Origin: Trinickia diaoshuihuensis
GTDB lineage: Bacteria > Pseudomonadota > Gammaproteobacteria > Burkholderiales > Burkholderiaceae
NCBI RefSeq assembly: GCF_003390925.1
Contig: NZ_QUBS01000014.1
Coordinates: 1 to 64,000 of the forward strand
DNA: 64,000 bases
Reading direction: 5' to 3'
A program made the translations under genes and the position numbers. The notes beneath the pieces are model-generated. The model saw only the letters and a program-made list of their open reading frames with translations. It did no database searches and was not told where the DNA came from. Below are positions 1-7,714 of the stretch, piece by piece (the first letter of the stretch is position 1; every line of letters begins with the position of its first letter).

Positions 1-408
1 GCCAGTCGAGACCACGCCGCTTCGACCGATAACGACGCCTTGCGGATTGATCAAATAGACGCTGCCGGTGGCGGAAAGCGTGCCGAGGATCGAGGACGGC
101 GTAGCACCGGTCACGCGGTTCAGCGTTGCACCGCTCCCGTTGTTGATATTGACGACGTTGCCGCCGCCGATCGAAAAACTATTCCAATCGATGATGCCGC
201 GCGTCGATGCTTGGTTGACCATCAGCGACGTGCCATTGCTGTTGATCGAACCCGACCCCGCGACAAACTGCCCACCGCTCGGCAGCGCTCCGGCCGCGGC
301 GGCCATCCCCGGGATCGAGAGCGAGAGGGCCGCGACGAGTGGTATCGGCGTGGGCAGCATGGCGCGCGGAAAAGGGCGCGCGGGTGTCTTCCTTGTTTTT
401 AGGCGCAT
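1..408 (-). CDS. TPS-domain haemagglutinin-type adhesin, N-terminal part (partial)
   Basis: Only the first 136 codons are present; the gene runs off the left edge. Translation gives a basic n-region (MRLKTRKTPARPFPRAM), a hydrophobic stretch ending in GMAAAAGALP that fits a Sec signal peptide, then a filamentous-haemagglutinin N-terminal (TPS) domain with the hallmark pieces GSGSINSNGTS, IIDWNSFSIGGGN, GATLNRVTG, SILGTLSATG and VYLINPQGVVIG. Such proteins are exported by a TpsB-type outer-membrane partner through two-partner secretion. The partner would lie outside the window. The ATG is preceded by an AGGG about ten bases upstream. The family is clear; total size, adhesin or toxin-tip identity and the partner cannot be judged. 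Confidence 0.85.
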   Translation of the reverse strand, partial: MRLKTRKTPARPFPRAMLPTPIPLVAALSLSIPGMAAAAGALPSGGQFVAGSGSINSNGTSLMVNQASTRGIIDWNSFSIGGGNVVNINNGSGATLNRVTGATPSSILGTLSATGSVYLINPQGVVIGRSGVVSTG

Positions 409-607
409 GGCGGTAACCCTGATTTTTTGCGCGTGCGAAAACCCCGAGGCGTAAGCCTCGCCCGCCACTCGACGAGTAGCTGGCCTGTAGTCTATTTGTC
501 GTATGAAATTCTTCTACAGCCGCCGCCGCCAAAACCGCAGTCGTTCCCGCCAATTTACGTGTTGCGATGGGAAAGCCAAACGCGATTCCATTGGCGTGCC
601 GGTCGAT
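409..607. other. Intergenic region upstream of the TPS adhesin
   Basis: About 200 bases between the adhesin start and the terminator of the polyamine operon. It should hold the adhesin promoter on the minus strand. It contains a short GC hairpin (gaggcgtaagcctc near 445-458). I compared it by eye with cyclic-di-GMP riboswitch consensus and found no convincing match. No gene is seen. Confidence 0.4.
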
Positions 608-648
608 TAAAAAAAGCCGCACCGTCCAACGAGGGAGGACGGTGCGGC
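608..648 (-). terminator. Rho-independent terminator of the ABC transporter operon
   Basis: Perfect 12-bp stem (616-627 against 637-648, gccgcaccgtcc/ggacggtgcggc) with a 9-base loop. On the minus strand it is followed by a run of Ts (608-615). It lies 93 bases beyond the stop codon of the solute-binding protein gene and is the natural end of that three-gene operon. Confidence 0.9.
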
Positions 649-741
649 GAAGCCGCCCGCGCGTGGCGTCGAGGGGGCCGGCCGCAGGCGGGGCATGGTC
701 GCGAGGAACCTTGCCGCGAGAGAAGATGCATGCTGGTCAAG

Positions 742-1779
742 CTATCCCTTCAGCTTGACCCATACTTTGTTGCGCAGGTCGAGGGCTTTGGCGGAGCAAG
801 CACGGTAGGGGCGCAAGCGAGTTTTTTGGTCCGCGGGGATATTGACGGCCGGATCGCGGATCAGCGCGGCGTTCATGAACCGCTCGGATCCGGCGATCTC
901 GTTGTTGTAGCGGTAAGCATTCGATACTTGCGCGATGATCTCGGGCCGCATCATCCAATTAACGAACTGATAGGCGGCCGGCAAGTTCTTCGCCTTGGCG
1001 GGGATCACGAGATTGTCCTGAAGCATCCGGGCGCCTTCCTTCGGGATCACGAATTTCACCGAGGGCAGTTGCTCGGTGGCGCGCACCGACGCCCCGTTCC
1101 AGTTGTGCTGAACGATGACTTGCTTCGAGACGATGCGGTCGATCGGGCCGTCGTCGCTGTACGTCTTCACGAACGGTTTTTGCTGCTCGAGCACGGCCAA
1201 CACGCGCTTGGCGTCCGCGGGGTTTTCGCTGCACTCGTCTTGGCCGAGATACCAGCTCGCCGCCATATAGAGTTCTTCCTCCGCATCGAGATCGGCGATC
1301 TGGCCTCGCACGGCCGCGGCGGGTTCGAAGAACGGTTTCCAGCTATCGTCGATGCGACCGCCCGGCACGCGCGCGCTGTCGTAGCTGTAGCCCGTGATCA
1401 CGATCATGTAGGGCATCGCATAAGTGCGTTGCGGGTCGAACGACGGATGGCGGTATTCGGGTTTGATGTTCGCCTCGTTCGGAAGCTTGGATTTGTCGAG
1501 CTTCGTCAGCAATCCCGCGCGCGCGAGTATCGGCACGTAGTAGTCGCCCGTGACGGCAACGTCGTATCCGCCCGAGCCCGCTTGCAGCTTTTGCATGAGC
1601 GCGGCGTCGCTGTCATAGACGTCGAGCACGGTTTTGATACCGGTCTCTTTTTGGAATTGCGCGAGCAGCGCGGGCGGCATGTAGTCGGGCCAGTTGCCGA
1701 CGTGCAGCTCGCCCGCGGCCGATGCACTCGTGGCAACGATCAAGCCCAGCATGGAGCACAGGGTTTTTTTCTTGGTCAT
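742..1779 (-). CDS. Polyamine-type ABC transporter periplasmic binding protein (PotD/PotF family)
   Basis: A 345-residue protein with a Sec signal peptide (MTKKKTLCSMLGLIVATSASAA) and a mature start GELHVGNWPDYMPPALLAQF, the usual opening of spermidine/putrescine-binding proteins. Later family features include YDVAVTGDYYVPILARAG, LDKSKLPN and AMPYMIVITGYSYDSARV. It would capture a polyamine or related cation in the periplasm and deliver it to the two permeases encoded just upstream. It is the last gene of the operon, seven bases after the second permease, and is followed by a strong terminator. It is slightly shorter than E. coli PotF (370). Substrate is unproven. No ATPase gene is present in the operon. 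Confidence 0.9.
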   Translation of the reverse strand: MTKKKTLCSMLGLIVATSASAAGELHVGNWPDYMPPALLAQFQKETGIKTVLDVYDSDAALMQKLQAGSGGYDVAVTGDYYVPILARAGLLTKLDKSKLPNEANIKPEYRHPSFDPQRTYAMPYMIVITGYSYDSARVPGGRIDDSWKPFFEPAAAVRGQIADLDAEEELYMAASWYLGQDECSENPADAKRVLAVLEQQKPFVKTYSDDGPIDRIVSKQVIVQHNWNGASVRATEQLPSVKFVIPKEGARMLQDNLVIPAKAKNLPAAYQFVNWMMRPEIIAQVSNAYRYNNEIAGSERFMNAALIRDPAVNIPADQKTRLRPYRACSAKALDLRNKVWVKLKG

Positions 1780-1786
1780 GAAAGCG

Positions 1787-2593
1787 TTAGGTGTCGAAGG
1801 AGGGATGTGGATGTCGATCGGAACGCACGAGCCATACGCCGGCGAGTTGCAGCAGCGCTACGCCGACGATGGCCGTGGATATCGCATTGATCTTCGGCGT
1901 CAATCCGAGTTTGAGCGCGCTGAAGATGTACATCGGCAGCGTCGTGAGCCCGGCGCCGGCGAGGAAATAGCTCGTGAGGTAATCGTTCATCGAGGCGACG
2001 AAGGCCAGCATCGCACCAGCCACGATGCCCGGCGTCGCGAGCGGCAACGTGATCTGCCGGAAGGCCGACCATGGGGTGGCCGAAAGGTCCGCCGCGGCTT
2101 CCAAGAGCTGCCGATCGATGCGCGCCAGCCGCGCGCTGATCGGCAGATAAGCGAACGGCAGACAAAACACCACGTGTGCGAACAGCACCGTCACGAATCC
2201 GGGTTCGATCGAGAGTGCCGAAAAAAGCAGCAGCGTGCCCAGTGCAAGCACGATCTCGGGAACGACGAGCGGCACGGCGATCCACGCCGTCAACGCGAAT
2301 CGCTTGCGCGCCGTGGCATGCCAACTCGCGACGGCCGCCGCTAAGGCCAGCGACGTCGAGAGGATCGTCGATGCGGTGGCCAGCAACAGCGAGGCCACGC
2401 TCGCCCGTCGTAGCGTCATGTCACGCGCCGCGTCGATGTAGCCGTGCATGCCCCATCCTTGCCAGGCCAACGCGGAAGGACCGGCGTTGAAACTCATCCA
2501 GACGAGCGCGGCGAGCGGCAAGTACAGAAAGAGAAGGACCGCCCAGGCGAGCGGGCCCGCGGGCACGAGCCGCTGACGCTCACGCGAACGCAT
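1787..2593 (-). CDS. ABC transporter permease, PotI/PotC type
   Basis: A 268-residue inner-membrane permease starting MRSRERQRLVPAGPLAW, with about six hydrophobic segments and the cytoplasmic coupling loop EAAADLSATPWSAFRQITLPL (EAA motif) that contacts the ATPase. The start at 2593 overlaps the previous permease stop by 14 bases, implying translational coupling; a longer frame reaching 2692 is antisense-like and lacks family similarity. Together with the 2580-3479 permease it would form the heterodimeric channel for the substrate bound by the 742-1779 protein. The ATPase must be supplied from elsewhere. Confidence 0.9.
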   Translation of the reverse strand: MRSRERQRLVPAGPLAWAVLLFLYLPLAALVWMSFNAGPSALAWQGWGMHGYIDAARDMTLRRASVASLLLATASTILSTSLALAAAVASWHATARKRFALTAWIAVPLVVPEIVLALGTLLLFSALSIEPGFVTVLFAHVVFCLPFAYLPISARLARIDRQLLEAAADLSATPWSAFRQITLPLATPGIVAGAMLAFVASMNDYLTSYFLAGAGLTTLPMYIFSALKLGLTPKINAISTAIVGVALLQLAGVWLVRSDRHPHPSFDT

Positions 2594-3479
2594 AGCGTGC
2601 TCCCGCGCGGCCACGCACGCTCGCCCGGATACGCCGCGCGAGCAAGCCGAGCAGCACCGCGCCGAGCAGCACGAACGCCATGGCCGCGCCAAGCGGCCAG
2701 TTGCGTCCGTCGGCGAACTGAAATGCGACCAGATTGCCGAGCATCATCGCGTGGTTGCCGCCGAGCAAGTCCGACACGACGCAGGTCCCCAGCGCGGGGA
2801 CGAACACGAGCCCGATGCCCGCGGCGATGCCGGCTCGGCAGCATGGCAGGACGACGTCGCGCAAAGCGACGAAGCCCGTCGCGCCCAGGTCCAAGGCGGC
2901 CTCTACAATGCGCCAATCGAGATCCTCGAGTGCGGCATAGACGGGCAAGACCATGAACGGTAAAAAGGTGTAGACGAGACCGAGCAGCGTGGCGCCGTCG
3001 GTATAGAGCACGCCCAGCGGGCCGTGCGTCGCCCCCCATTTGTCGAGCAGCCGGTTCAATAACCCATTGTCGGCGAGCAGCGTGATCCAGCCGTACATTT
3101 GCACCACCACGCAGGTCCAGAAAGGCACCGTGACGAGCAAGAGCAAGATCGCCTTGCGGCGAGGCGGGCTGCCCATGATATGGAGCGCGGTCGGTAACGC
3201 AAGCAGCAGGCAGATCACCGTTGCCGCTCCCGCGAGCGCGACGGAGCGCACGAGCACGCGTAAATAGTCCCATTGCACGAGCGGCGTGCCGTCGAAATCG
3301 TGCGTAAAAACAAGTGCCCGATAAGCATCGAGGGAGAAGCTGCCCCATGCGACGCCGCCGAATGGCAGCCGGGCGGAGCACGAGACGACGGCAAGGATGG
3401 CGAGCGGCGCCGCAACGCCGGCGAAAAGCACCACCGCGACGGGCAAGACACCGCACTGAAGTTTGGTCAATGCGCTCAT
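2580..3479 (-). CDS. ABC transporter permease, PotH/PotB type
   Basis: First gene of the polyamine-type operon, 299 residues. It has an N-terminal membrane segment (CGVLPVAVVLFAGVAAPLAI), a periplasmic stretch, then five more hydrophobic segments. The EAA loop reads VEAALDLGATGFVALRDVVLPC. It pairs with the downstream PotI-type permease. A family ATP-binding gene (potG/potA) is usually next to these genes, but upstream lie only about 185 non-coding bases and then an AraC-type regulator. That regulator is encoded on the same strand and could control the operon; this is inference from position only. Confidence 0.9.
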   Translation of the reverse strand: MSALTKLQCGVLPVAVVLFAGVAAPLAILAVVSCSARLPFGGVAWGSFSLDAYRALVFTHDFDGTPLVQWDYLRVLVRSVALAGAATVICLLLALPTALHIMGSPPRRKAILLLLVTVPFWTCVVVQMYGWITLLADNGLLNRLLDKWGATHGPLGVLYTDGATLLGLVYTFLPFMVLPVYAALEDLDWRIVEAALDLGATGFVALRDVVLPCCRAGIAAGIGLVFVPALGTCVVSDLLGGNHAMMLGNLVAFQFADGRNWPLGAAMAFVLLGAVLLGLLARRIRASVRGRAGARYAFA

Positions 3480-3664
3480 TGTTCGTTGGGCGATCGGTGG
3501 AATCTCGGGAAAGTTTAATGGCGCATGCCGGTCTCGACGATTGAGATGCGCGTCAATTTATCCGGTTTTCGCGTCAACGATGCTTAATGAATTAGTTTTC
3601 TTGGTGGTGCAAATCGGACCGACGCAACTCGCGCAACAATCGGTATCGATTTTTTAAAAGACTG
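3480..3664. promoter_or_regulatory. Probable promoter region of the ABC transporter operon
   Basis: 185 AT-richer bases between the AraC-type gene and the first permease, all on the minus strand. This is the only place where the operon promoter can lie. No operator or sigma-54 site was recognised, and no clear terminator for the AraC gene. Confidence 0.35.
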
Positions 3665-4660
3665 TCAGGAATCGTTGGACAACAATCGATTTAACGATTC
3701 CGTGCGCCGGAAGCCGACTTTAGAGGCGAGCTTTTTGGCGCTGTACGTTTTATCGTTGCTGTAACGCACGGCGAGGTCGCGGCGGACGATGGCGCGCATT
3801 TCGCTTAGCGAAGTGCCCACCGAGCGCAGCCGTCGTTGCAACGTACTCAACGACAGCCCGAGCTGATCGTAGTCTTGCCGGCCGGGGTTTTCATAGAGCC
3901 ATGCGAGCAACCGTCCGACGATGTCGCCGGGCATCCAGTGCGCGAGTTCGGCTTCCTTGCGCTCGCATTGCTGGCGGGCGATTTCGAACGCATGCGGATG
4001 CGCGAGCGGCAGCGGGCTGCCGAGTTCCGCCGCGGCGAAATAGAGGGCGGTCTCGGCCGCGTCGAATTGAATAGGGCAACCGAATAGCTTCTCGTACCGG
4101 GCCGCGTGGGCCGGGGCGGGAAACGCTAACGTCACGCGCCTCAGCGTAATTTCCCTGCCGAGCGCGCCGAAGATCTCGCGCCGGATCGCGGCGAGGCAGA
4201 CATCGCTGTTCAGCACGAGCAGATCCGGCCGGTAGACGTAGTTGCCGATGACCACCCGCGCTTCGTCTCGGCAGGCGTGCAGCGCAACGTCGAAATAACA
4301 AATCGCCAGCAAAGGGCAGGAAAACGCGAGCCGCAACGCCACTTCGAGCGTGGGACTCGTCAGCATGGCGATGCCTCGATAGCCATAAGCCGTGACGGGA
4401 ATCGCGTCGCCGATCGCCAGGCCGATGCCCGAATCGCCGGACGCCGACAATGCGTTGGCGAATACGATGATTTCTTGCGCTTGGCTGATGACCGTATCGG
4501 GCTGCGCCAAATCCGCCGGTACGATGCCGGTTCCGCGCAATAGCGCCTCGAGCGGCACGCCGTGCCGCGTAACGATTTGCACCGCGACGATGACCGTATG
4601 AAGCGTCGCGGGCCGCCGCGTGCTGAGCCGGTCGGGGGCCGGATGGCTCGACATGGGCAA
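3665..4660 (-). CDS. AraC-family transcriptional regulator (arabinose-binding-like sensor domain, short C terminus)
   Basis: A 331-residue regulator. Residues about 25-210 resemble the OruR/ArgR-like AraC sensor domain (IVTRHGVPLEALLRGTGI, ISQAQEIIVFANAL, GLAIGDAIPVTAYGYRGIA). The last 90 residues form the double helix-turn-helix (LGLSLSTLQRRLRSVGTSLSEM and KKLASKVGFRRTESLNRLL). The protein stops at RLLSNDS, where family members normally continue with FKRW.G.TP..YR, so the final helix is about 15 residues short. It lies 12 bases after a GNAT gene and probably shares its transcript. Target is unknown; the downstream polyamine operon is a candidate. The second ATG six bases downstream is an alternative start. 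Confidence 0.85.
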   Translation of the reverse strand: MPMSSHPAPDRLSTRRPATLHTVIVAVQIVTRHGVPLEALLRGTGIVPADLAQPDTVISQAQEIIVFANALSASGDSGIGLAIGDAIPVTAYGYRGIAMLTSPTLEVALRLAFSCPLLAICYFDVALHACRDEARVVIGNYVYRPDLLVLNSDVCLAAIRREIFGALGREITLRRVTLAFPAPAHAARYEKLFGCPIQFDAAETALYFAAAELGSPLPLAHPHAFEIARQQCERKEAELAHWMPGDIVGRLLAWLYENPGRQDYDQLGLSLSTLQRRLRSVGTSLSEMRAIVRRDLAVRYSNDKTYSAKKLASKVGFRRTESLNRLLSNDS

Positions 4661-4672
4661 CGCTCCCGTGGC

Positions 4673-5137
4673 TTAGCCGCGCGTAAGGTCCAGCGTGAAG
4701 ATCACCTGGCATCCGTATTCGTCGAGACCGTGCCGCTGCCAGCCGAGATGCTGATAAAAGCCGTCGGCGCGCGAACCCGGATCGGTGATCAATTGCACCG
4801 AGCGGGCGCCTTGTTCGCGTAGCCAGCGTATCGAGCGGGCCAGCAATTCGCGGCCGATACCTTGGGCATGACACGTCGGCCGGACGAAGAGCGCGGAGAT
4901 AAACGGCTTTTCCGTGAGCACCGGCAAGCAGATTCCCACCGCTTCCGCGCCGCGTTCGCAGATCCATCCGCCGCCTTGGCGGATCTGCTCGACCAGCTTG
5001 TCGCGATCGAGCAAGTTGACTTGATGCGGATGGATCCGATTTTCTTTGACCGAAAAGCGCACGTCGTAAAACGCACCCGTATCGTTCGTGGTCATCGGTC
5101 TATATGCAAAATTGATGGCGTCCGCGGTCAACTTCAT
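4673..5137 (-). CDS. GNAT-family N-acetyltransferase
   Basis: 154 residues with the GNAT fold. Motif A with the acetyl-CoA pyrophosphate-binding loop reads ALFVRPTCHAQGIGRELLA (QGIG), followed by helix alpha-3 and GFYQHLGWQ as motif B. It transfers an acetyl group from acetyl-CoA to an amine; the acceptor is unknown. A GAGGGAGA Shine-Dalgarno sits directly before the ATG. The AraC-type gene begins 12 bases after its stop, so the two probably form an operon. Confidence 0.85.
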   Translation of the reverse strand: MKLTADAINFAYRPMTTNDTGAFYDVRFSVKENRIHPHQVNLLDRDKLVEQIRQGGGWICERGAEAVGICLPVLTEKPFISALFVRPTCHAQGIGRELLARSIRWLREQGARSVQLITDPGSRADGFYQHLGWQRHGLDEYGCQVIFTLDLTRG

Positions 5138-5469
5138 TCTCCCTCGCTTTATTAGATCGATCGTATCCTATCACCGTATCGGAGGATTATTGGAAGGTGC
5201 GGATCGACAATAAGGATGTTCTGCCTTATCTAAAAAAATGGACAAAACAGTCTATCCATTGATGATGGCGGTGGCCTCGGTTTTCTTGTTTTAAAGAGCC
5301 TAATAAGCAACGCTTGCGCAATCAACCGCCGAAAGTTAGTGTTTCGAAAGACTGCCGCTGTCCCGCGGCAAACCGTGCGGATCAATGCACCGAGCGCGTT
5401 CCGATGCAAAGCGCAACGCGAGCCGGCTCGAGATGAGATGCATGGCCATTCGAAACCAATGGCACAACG
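5138..5469. promoter_or_regulatory. Divergent intergenic region between GNAT and LysR genes
   Basis: 332 bases, clearly more AT-rich than the flanks around 5160-5300. It must contain the promoters for the GNAT-AraC transcript (minus) and the LysR gene (plus). An imperfect inverted repeat ATGGACA...TATCCAT lies near 5238-5261. No RNA gene or ORF with coding character is seen. Confidence 0.35.
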
Positions 5470-6399
5470 ATGGTGAGCCCCGATTTCAATCTGTTAGTCG
5501 TCCTCGACGCGTTATTGTCCGAAAACAGCGTGCTGCGCGCCGCTGACACGTTGGGACTGAGCCCGTCGGCGTTGAGCCGCTCGTTGGCGCGGCTGCGTCT
5601 CATGACCGGCGATCTCCTACTGGTTCGGGCAGGGCGCGATCTCGTGCCCACGCCGCGCGCGATCGAGTTGCGCGCCAGAGTGAGAGCCGTCGTCGAGGAA
5701 GCGCAAGCCGTCTTGTGTCCCGGCGAGCACGTTGATTTGCGCACGCTCAAGCGAACGTTCTCGATTCGCGCGAACGACGGCTTCGTCGAAACGTTCGCCG
5801 CACCGTTGCTCGCGCAACTATCTTCCACGGCACCGCAGGTACGGTTGCGATTCGCACCGAAGCACGACAAGCATGTCGATGCCTTGAGAAGCGGCGAGCT
5901 CGATCTGGAGGTGGGCGTGATCGGTCACTCCGGACCCGAGCTGCGCGTGCAAGCGCTGTTTCGCGATCGATTCATTTGCGTCGTGCGCGCGGGCCATCCG
6001 TTGTGCCACGGTGAGATCACAGCAGAGCGCTACGCTTCATTCGGCCATATCAGCGTCTCGCGGCGCGGCCTTGCGAACGGCGCGATCGACGAACAACTCG
6101 CCGTGCTCGGGCTCGAGCGTGCCGTCATGACCGTCGTTTCCAGTTTTCCCGCGGCGCTCTCGCTCGCGCGCGATTCCGATCTGATCGCCAACGTCCCCGA
6201 ACGGCAGACCGAAAAGTCGCGCGGCGGCATGTTCAGTTTTCCGCTACCGGTGATGACCGATTGCTTGACCGTCTCGCAGATCTGGCATCCGCGCTTCGAT
6301 CGGGATCCCGCGCATCGATGGCTGCGCGATTGTATGCGCGGGGTCTGCGCGCCGCGCGAGGGACACGCGATGGAGCCTGAGGTTTGCGACGCATCTTGA
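5470..6399 (+). CDS. LysR-family transcriptional regulator (NodD-like subgroup)
   Basis: 309 residues. Winged helix at residues 5-65 (FNLLVVLDALLSENSVLRAA, LGLSPSALSRSLARLR) followed by an effector-binding domain with FSIRANDGFVETFAAPLLAQL, the layout of the NodD/PcpR/SyrM subgroup. The start ATG has only weak ribosome-binding complementarity. It faces a GNAT gene divergently and lies about 1.3 kb upstream of the aromatic gene cluster on the same strand, so it could regulate either. No effector can be assigned. Confidence 0.88.
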   Translation: MVSPDFNLLVVLDALLSENSVLRAADTLGLSPSALSRSLARLRLMTGDLLLVRAGRDLVPTPRAIELRARVRAVVEEAQAVLCPGEHVDLRTLKRTFSIRANDGFVETFAAPLLAQLSSTAPQVRLRFAPKHDKHVDALRSGELDLEVGVIGHSGPELRVQALFRDRFICVVRAGHPLCHGEITAERYASFGHISVSRRGLANGAIDEQLAVLGLERAVMTVVSSFPAALSLARDSDLIANVPERQTEKSRGGMFSFPLPVMTDCLTVSQIWHPRFDRDPAHRWLRDCMRGVCAPREGHAMEPEVCDAS

Positions 6400-6798
6400 T
6401 GATGAACGCCTATGAACGCGCCCCGCTCGCGACTGGGTGCGGCGGCGCGATTCGGCTGAAATTGCGTCGTAGTCAAGGATAAATTGCGTTTCACGCTCTT
6501 CCGAAGGAAATACCGGTTCTGTATGCTGGACGCGTGAGGTTGCAGTGCGGCATGGTAATCGGTGGATAACGCCGGGCAACGCCTCGGTTATCTCCGAGGT
6601 TCGCGCAATACTCACATTCCTGCTTGTCTATCCAATCGTTGAACGACCGCTCCCATTCGCATGGGCTGCGTTCTCTTCTAGTTGCCGTTAAAAATAATCT
6701 TTATTATTAGCATTCGAGGGCCTCATGAAACCATGGTTTGCGATCCGATGCCTATATATTTTGGTAGTTTCTCTGAGCGAAAGTGATGGGAGGCGGGG
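6400..6798. other. AT-rich intergenic region with a possible leader peptide ORF
   Basis: 399 bases without a recognised gene. The part from about 6665 to 6780 is AT-rich compared with the rest of the window. It contains a 25-codon ORF (6725-6802) described separately. No terminator or RNA gene was recognised. Confidence 0.35.
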
Positions 6799-6802
6799 AT
6801 GA
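6725..6802 (+). CDS. Possible 25-residue leader peptide coupled to the LuxR-type gene
   Basis: A short ORF encoding MKPWFAIRCLYILVVSLSES followed by five more residues. A GAGGG lies five to six bases before the ATG, and its TGA overlaps the start of the LuxR-type gene (ATGA). The peptide is hydrophobic in the middle. This is seen in the sequence, but a 25-codon ORF can arise by chance and nothing proves translation. Confidence 0.25.
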   Translation: MKPWFAIRCLYILVVSLSESDGRRG

Positions 6803-7038
6803 TGTCGAATGCGCTAGAAGTGGCTTTCGTGCAAAAGGCGGTATTGAGCAATCGCGAATGCGAGGTTCTGCGCTGGGCGGCGGAAGGAAAGACGTCGTAC
6901 GAGATCGGTTTGATTCTGGGATTGACGGAGCGCACGATTAATTTTCATATTGCCCGTTCCATCGTGAAGCTCGGCGCGTCGAACAAGACCAACGCCGTGG
7001 TCAAGGCGATGCAAAGGGGATTGATCGAGTTCGCCTAG
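6799..7038 (+). CDS. LuxR-type helix-turn-helix protein without a sensor domain
   Basis: 79 residues made up almost entirely of a GerE/LuxR DNA-binding domain: LSNRECEVLRWAAEGKTSYEIGLILGLTERTINFHIARSIVKLG then NKTNAVVKAMQRGLI. It closely resembles the C-terminal domain of quorum-sensing regulators such as CepR, but the roughly 160-residue autoinducer-binding domain is missing and no remnant of it is seen upstream. GGGAGGCGGGG gives a strong ribosome-binding site. It may be a stand-alone DNA-binding regulator like GerE or a remnant of a larger protein. It lies just before the aromatic cluster and converges with a thioesterase gene. Confidence 0.8.
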   Translation: MMSNALEVAFVQKAVLSNRECEVLRWAAEGKTSYEIGLILGLTERTINFHIARSIVKLGASNKTNAVVKAMQRGLIEFA

Positions 7039-7041
7039 CGG

Positions 7042-7080
7042 GTGCTCGGAGGCGGGGCGCTGGCCGGCACCCCGCCGAGG
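7042..7080. terminator. GC-rich hairpin between convergent genes
   Basis: GGCGGGG (7051-7057) pairs with CCCCGCC (7070-7076), extended by CTCGG/GAG. It lies between the LuxR-type gene and the convergent thioesterase gene and could terminate both. There is no T-run, so the assignment is weak. Confidence 0.4.
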
Positions 7081-7085
7081 CTCGC

Positions 7086-7511
7086 TCAAATCGCGCCTTG
7101 AAAGGACAGCACACGCGACTTGAATTCCTCGGGAACGGCTTGCGTCGAGTGGTTTTCGTAGTCGTACATGACGTGAGTCGAGTAGGCCCGCGCGACGATT
7201 GCGTCATCGTCTTGCCGCGCACCGTCGCGAACCATCAAATGCTCCAACTCGAAGCTTTTGGAGCCGAAACGGGTCACGCTGCTACGCACCGTAATCGTGT
7301 CGCCGTATTGCGCGGGCTTCAAATACTCGCATGACGTCTTAACCATGATATGCGGCAGCTTCGCCGAATATGGCAACTCCAGCAGATCGTGCATGAAAGT
7401 CAAGTAGGCGTGCTGTAGATAATCGTAATAAACGGGGCTGCTGACATGGCCCGTCGCATCCGTCTCCCGATACTTCACCGCGATATTCGTCTCGTAACAT
7501 TTTTTCGTCAT
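7086..7511 (-). CDS. 4HBT/YbgC-type acyl-CoA thioesterase
   Basis: 141 residues of a single hotdog domain. The signature YRETDATGHVSSPVYYDYLQHAYLTFMHDL matches the 4-hydroxybenzoyl-CoA thioesterase active-site region (conserved Asp followed by G-H and a tyrosine-rich helix). It should hydrolyse an acyl- or aroyl-CoA thioester in the cytoplasm. It is divergent from the DAHP synthase operon across 203 bases, so the two may share regulation. It may belong to the aromatic biosynthetic cluster as a second thioesterase; that is inference. The acyl group cannot be read from the sequence. Confidence 0.85.
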   Translation of the reverse strand: MTKKCYETNIAVKYRETDATGHVSSPVYYDYLQHAYLTFMHDLLELPYSAKLPHIMVKTSCEYLKPAQYGDTITVRSSVTRFGSKSFELEHLMVRDGARQDDDAIVARAYSTHVMYDYENHSTQAVPEEFKSRVLSFQGAI

Positions 7512-7714
7512 GGTTCGCTCCCGTGGTAGTCAGGTCAAGTCGACCCTCGGTGCATGGGAATTTAATATCAATTTTTCAACCGCGAAACTGTTGGAAATGG
7601 CAGATGCCGAGCGAATGTCAGGTGTCTGATATAAATGACAGTATCAAATTGACGTTTATCAAGTTCTAATTGCCGCCGTAAATCGGATATGCGAAACGAG
7701 AGCGGAGCGTCAAC
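7512..7714. promoter_or_regulatory. Divergent promoter region: thioesterase and DAHP synthase operon
   Basis: 203 AT-rich bases between divergent starts. It contains TGTCA (near 7617) and TGACA (near 7636) as widely spaced inverted half-sites, and a TTGACG hexamer at 7649-7654, but no well-spaced -10 was found. A GGAG precedes the DAHP synthase ATG. The base composition differs clearly from the coding flanks. Confidence 0.4.

Noticed and set aside
409-560. Cyclic-di-GMP riboswitch upstream of the TPS adhesin
   Set aside because: A GGGTTACCG-like element lies before the start, but the core elements of the GEMM motif (GCAAA.CC and ACGCAAAGCC) are not found.
427-1890. 487-residue plus-strand ORF
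   Set aside because: It is antisense to the binding-protein gene on the minus strand, rich in Arg/His/Gly without any domain; a high-GC shadow ORF.
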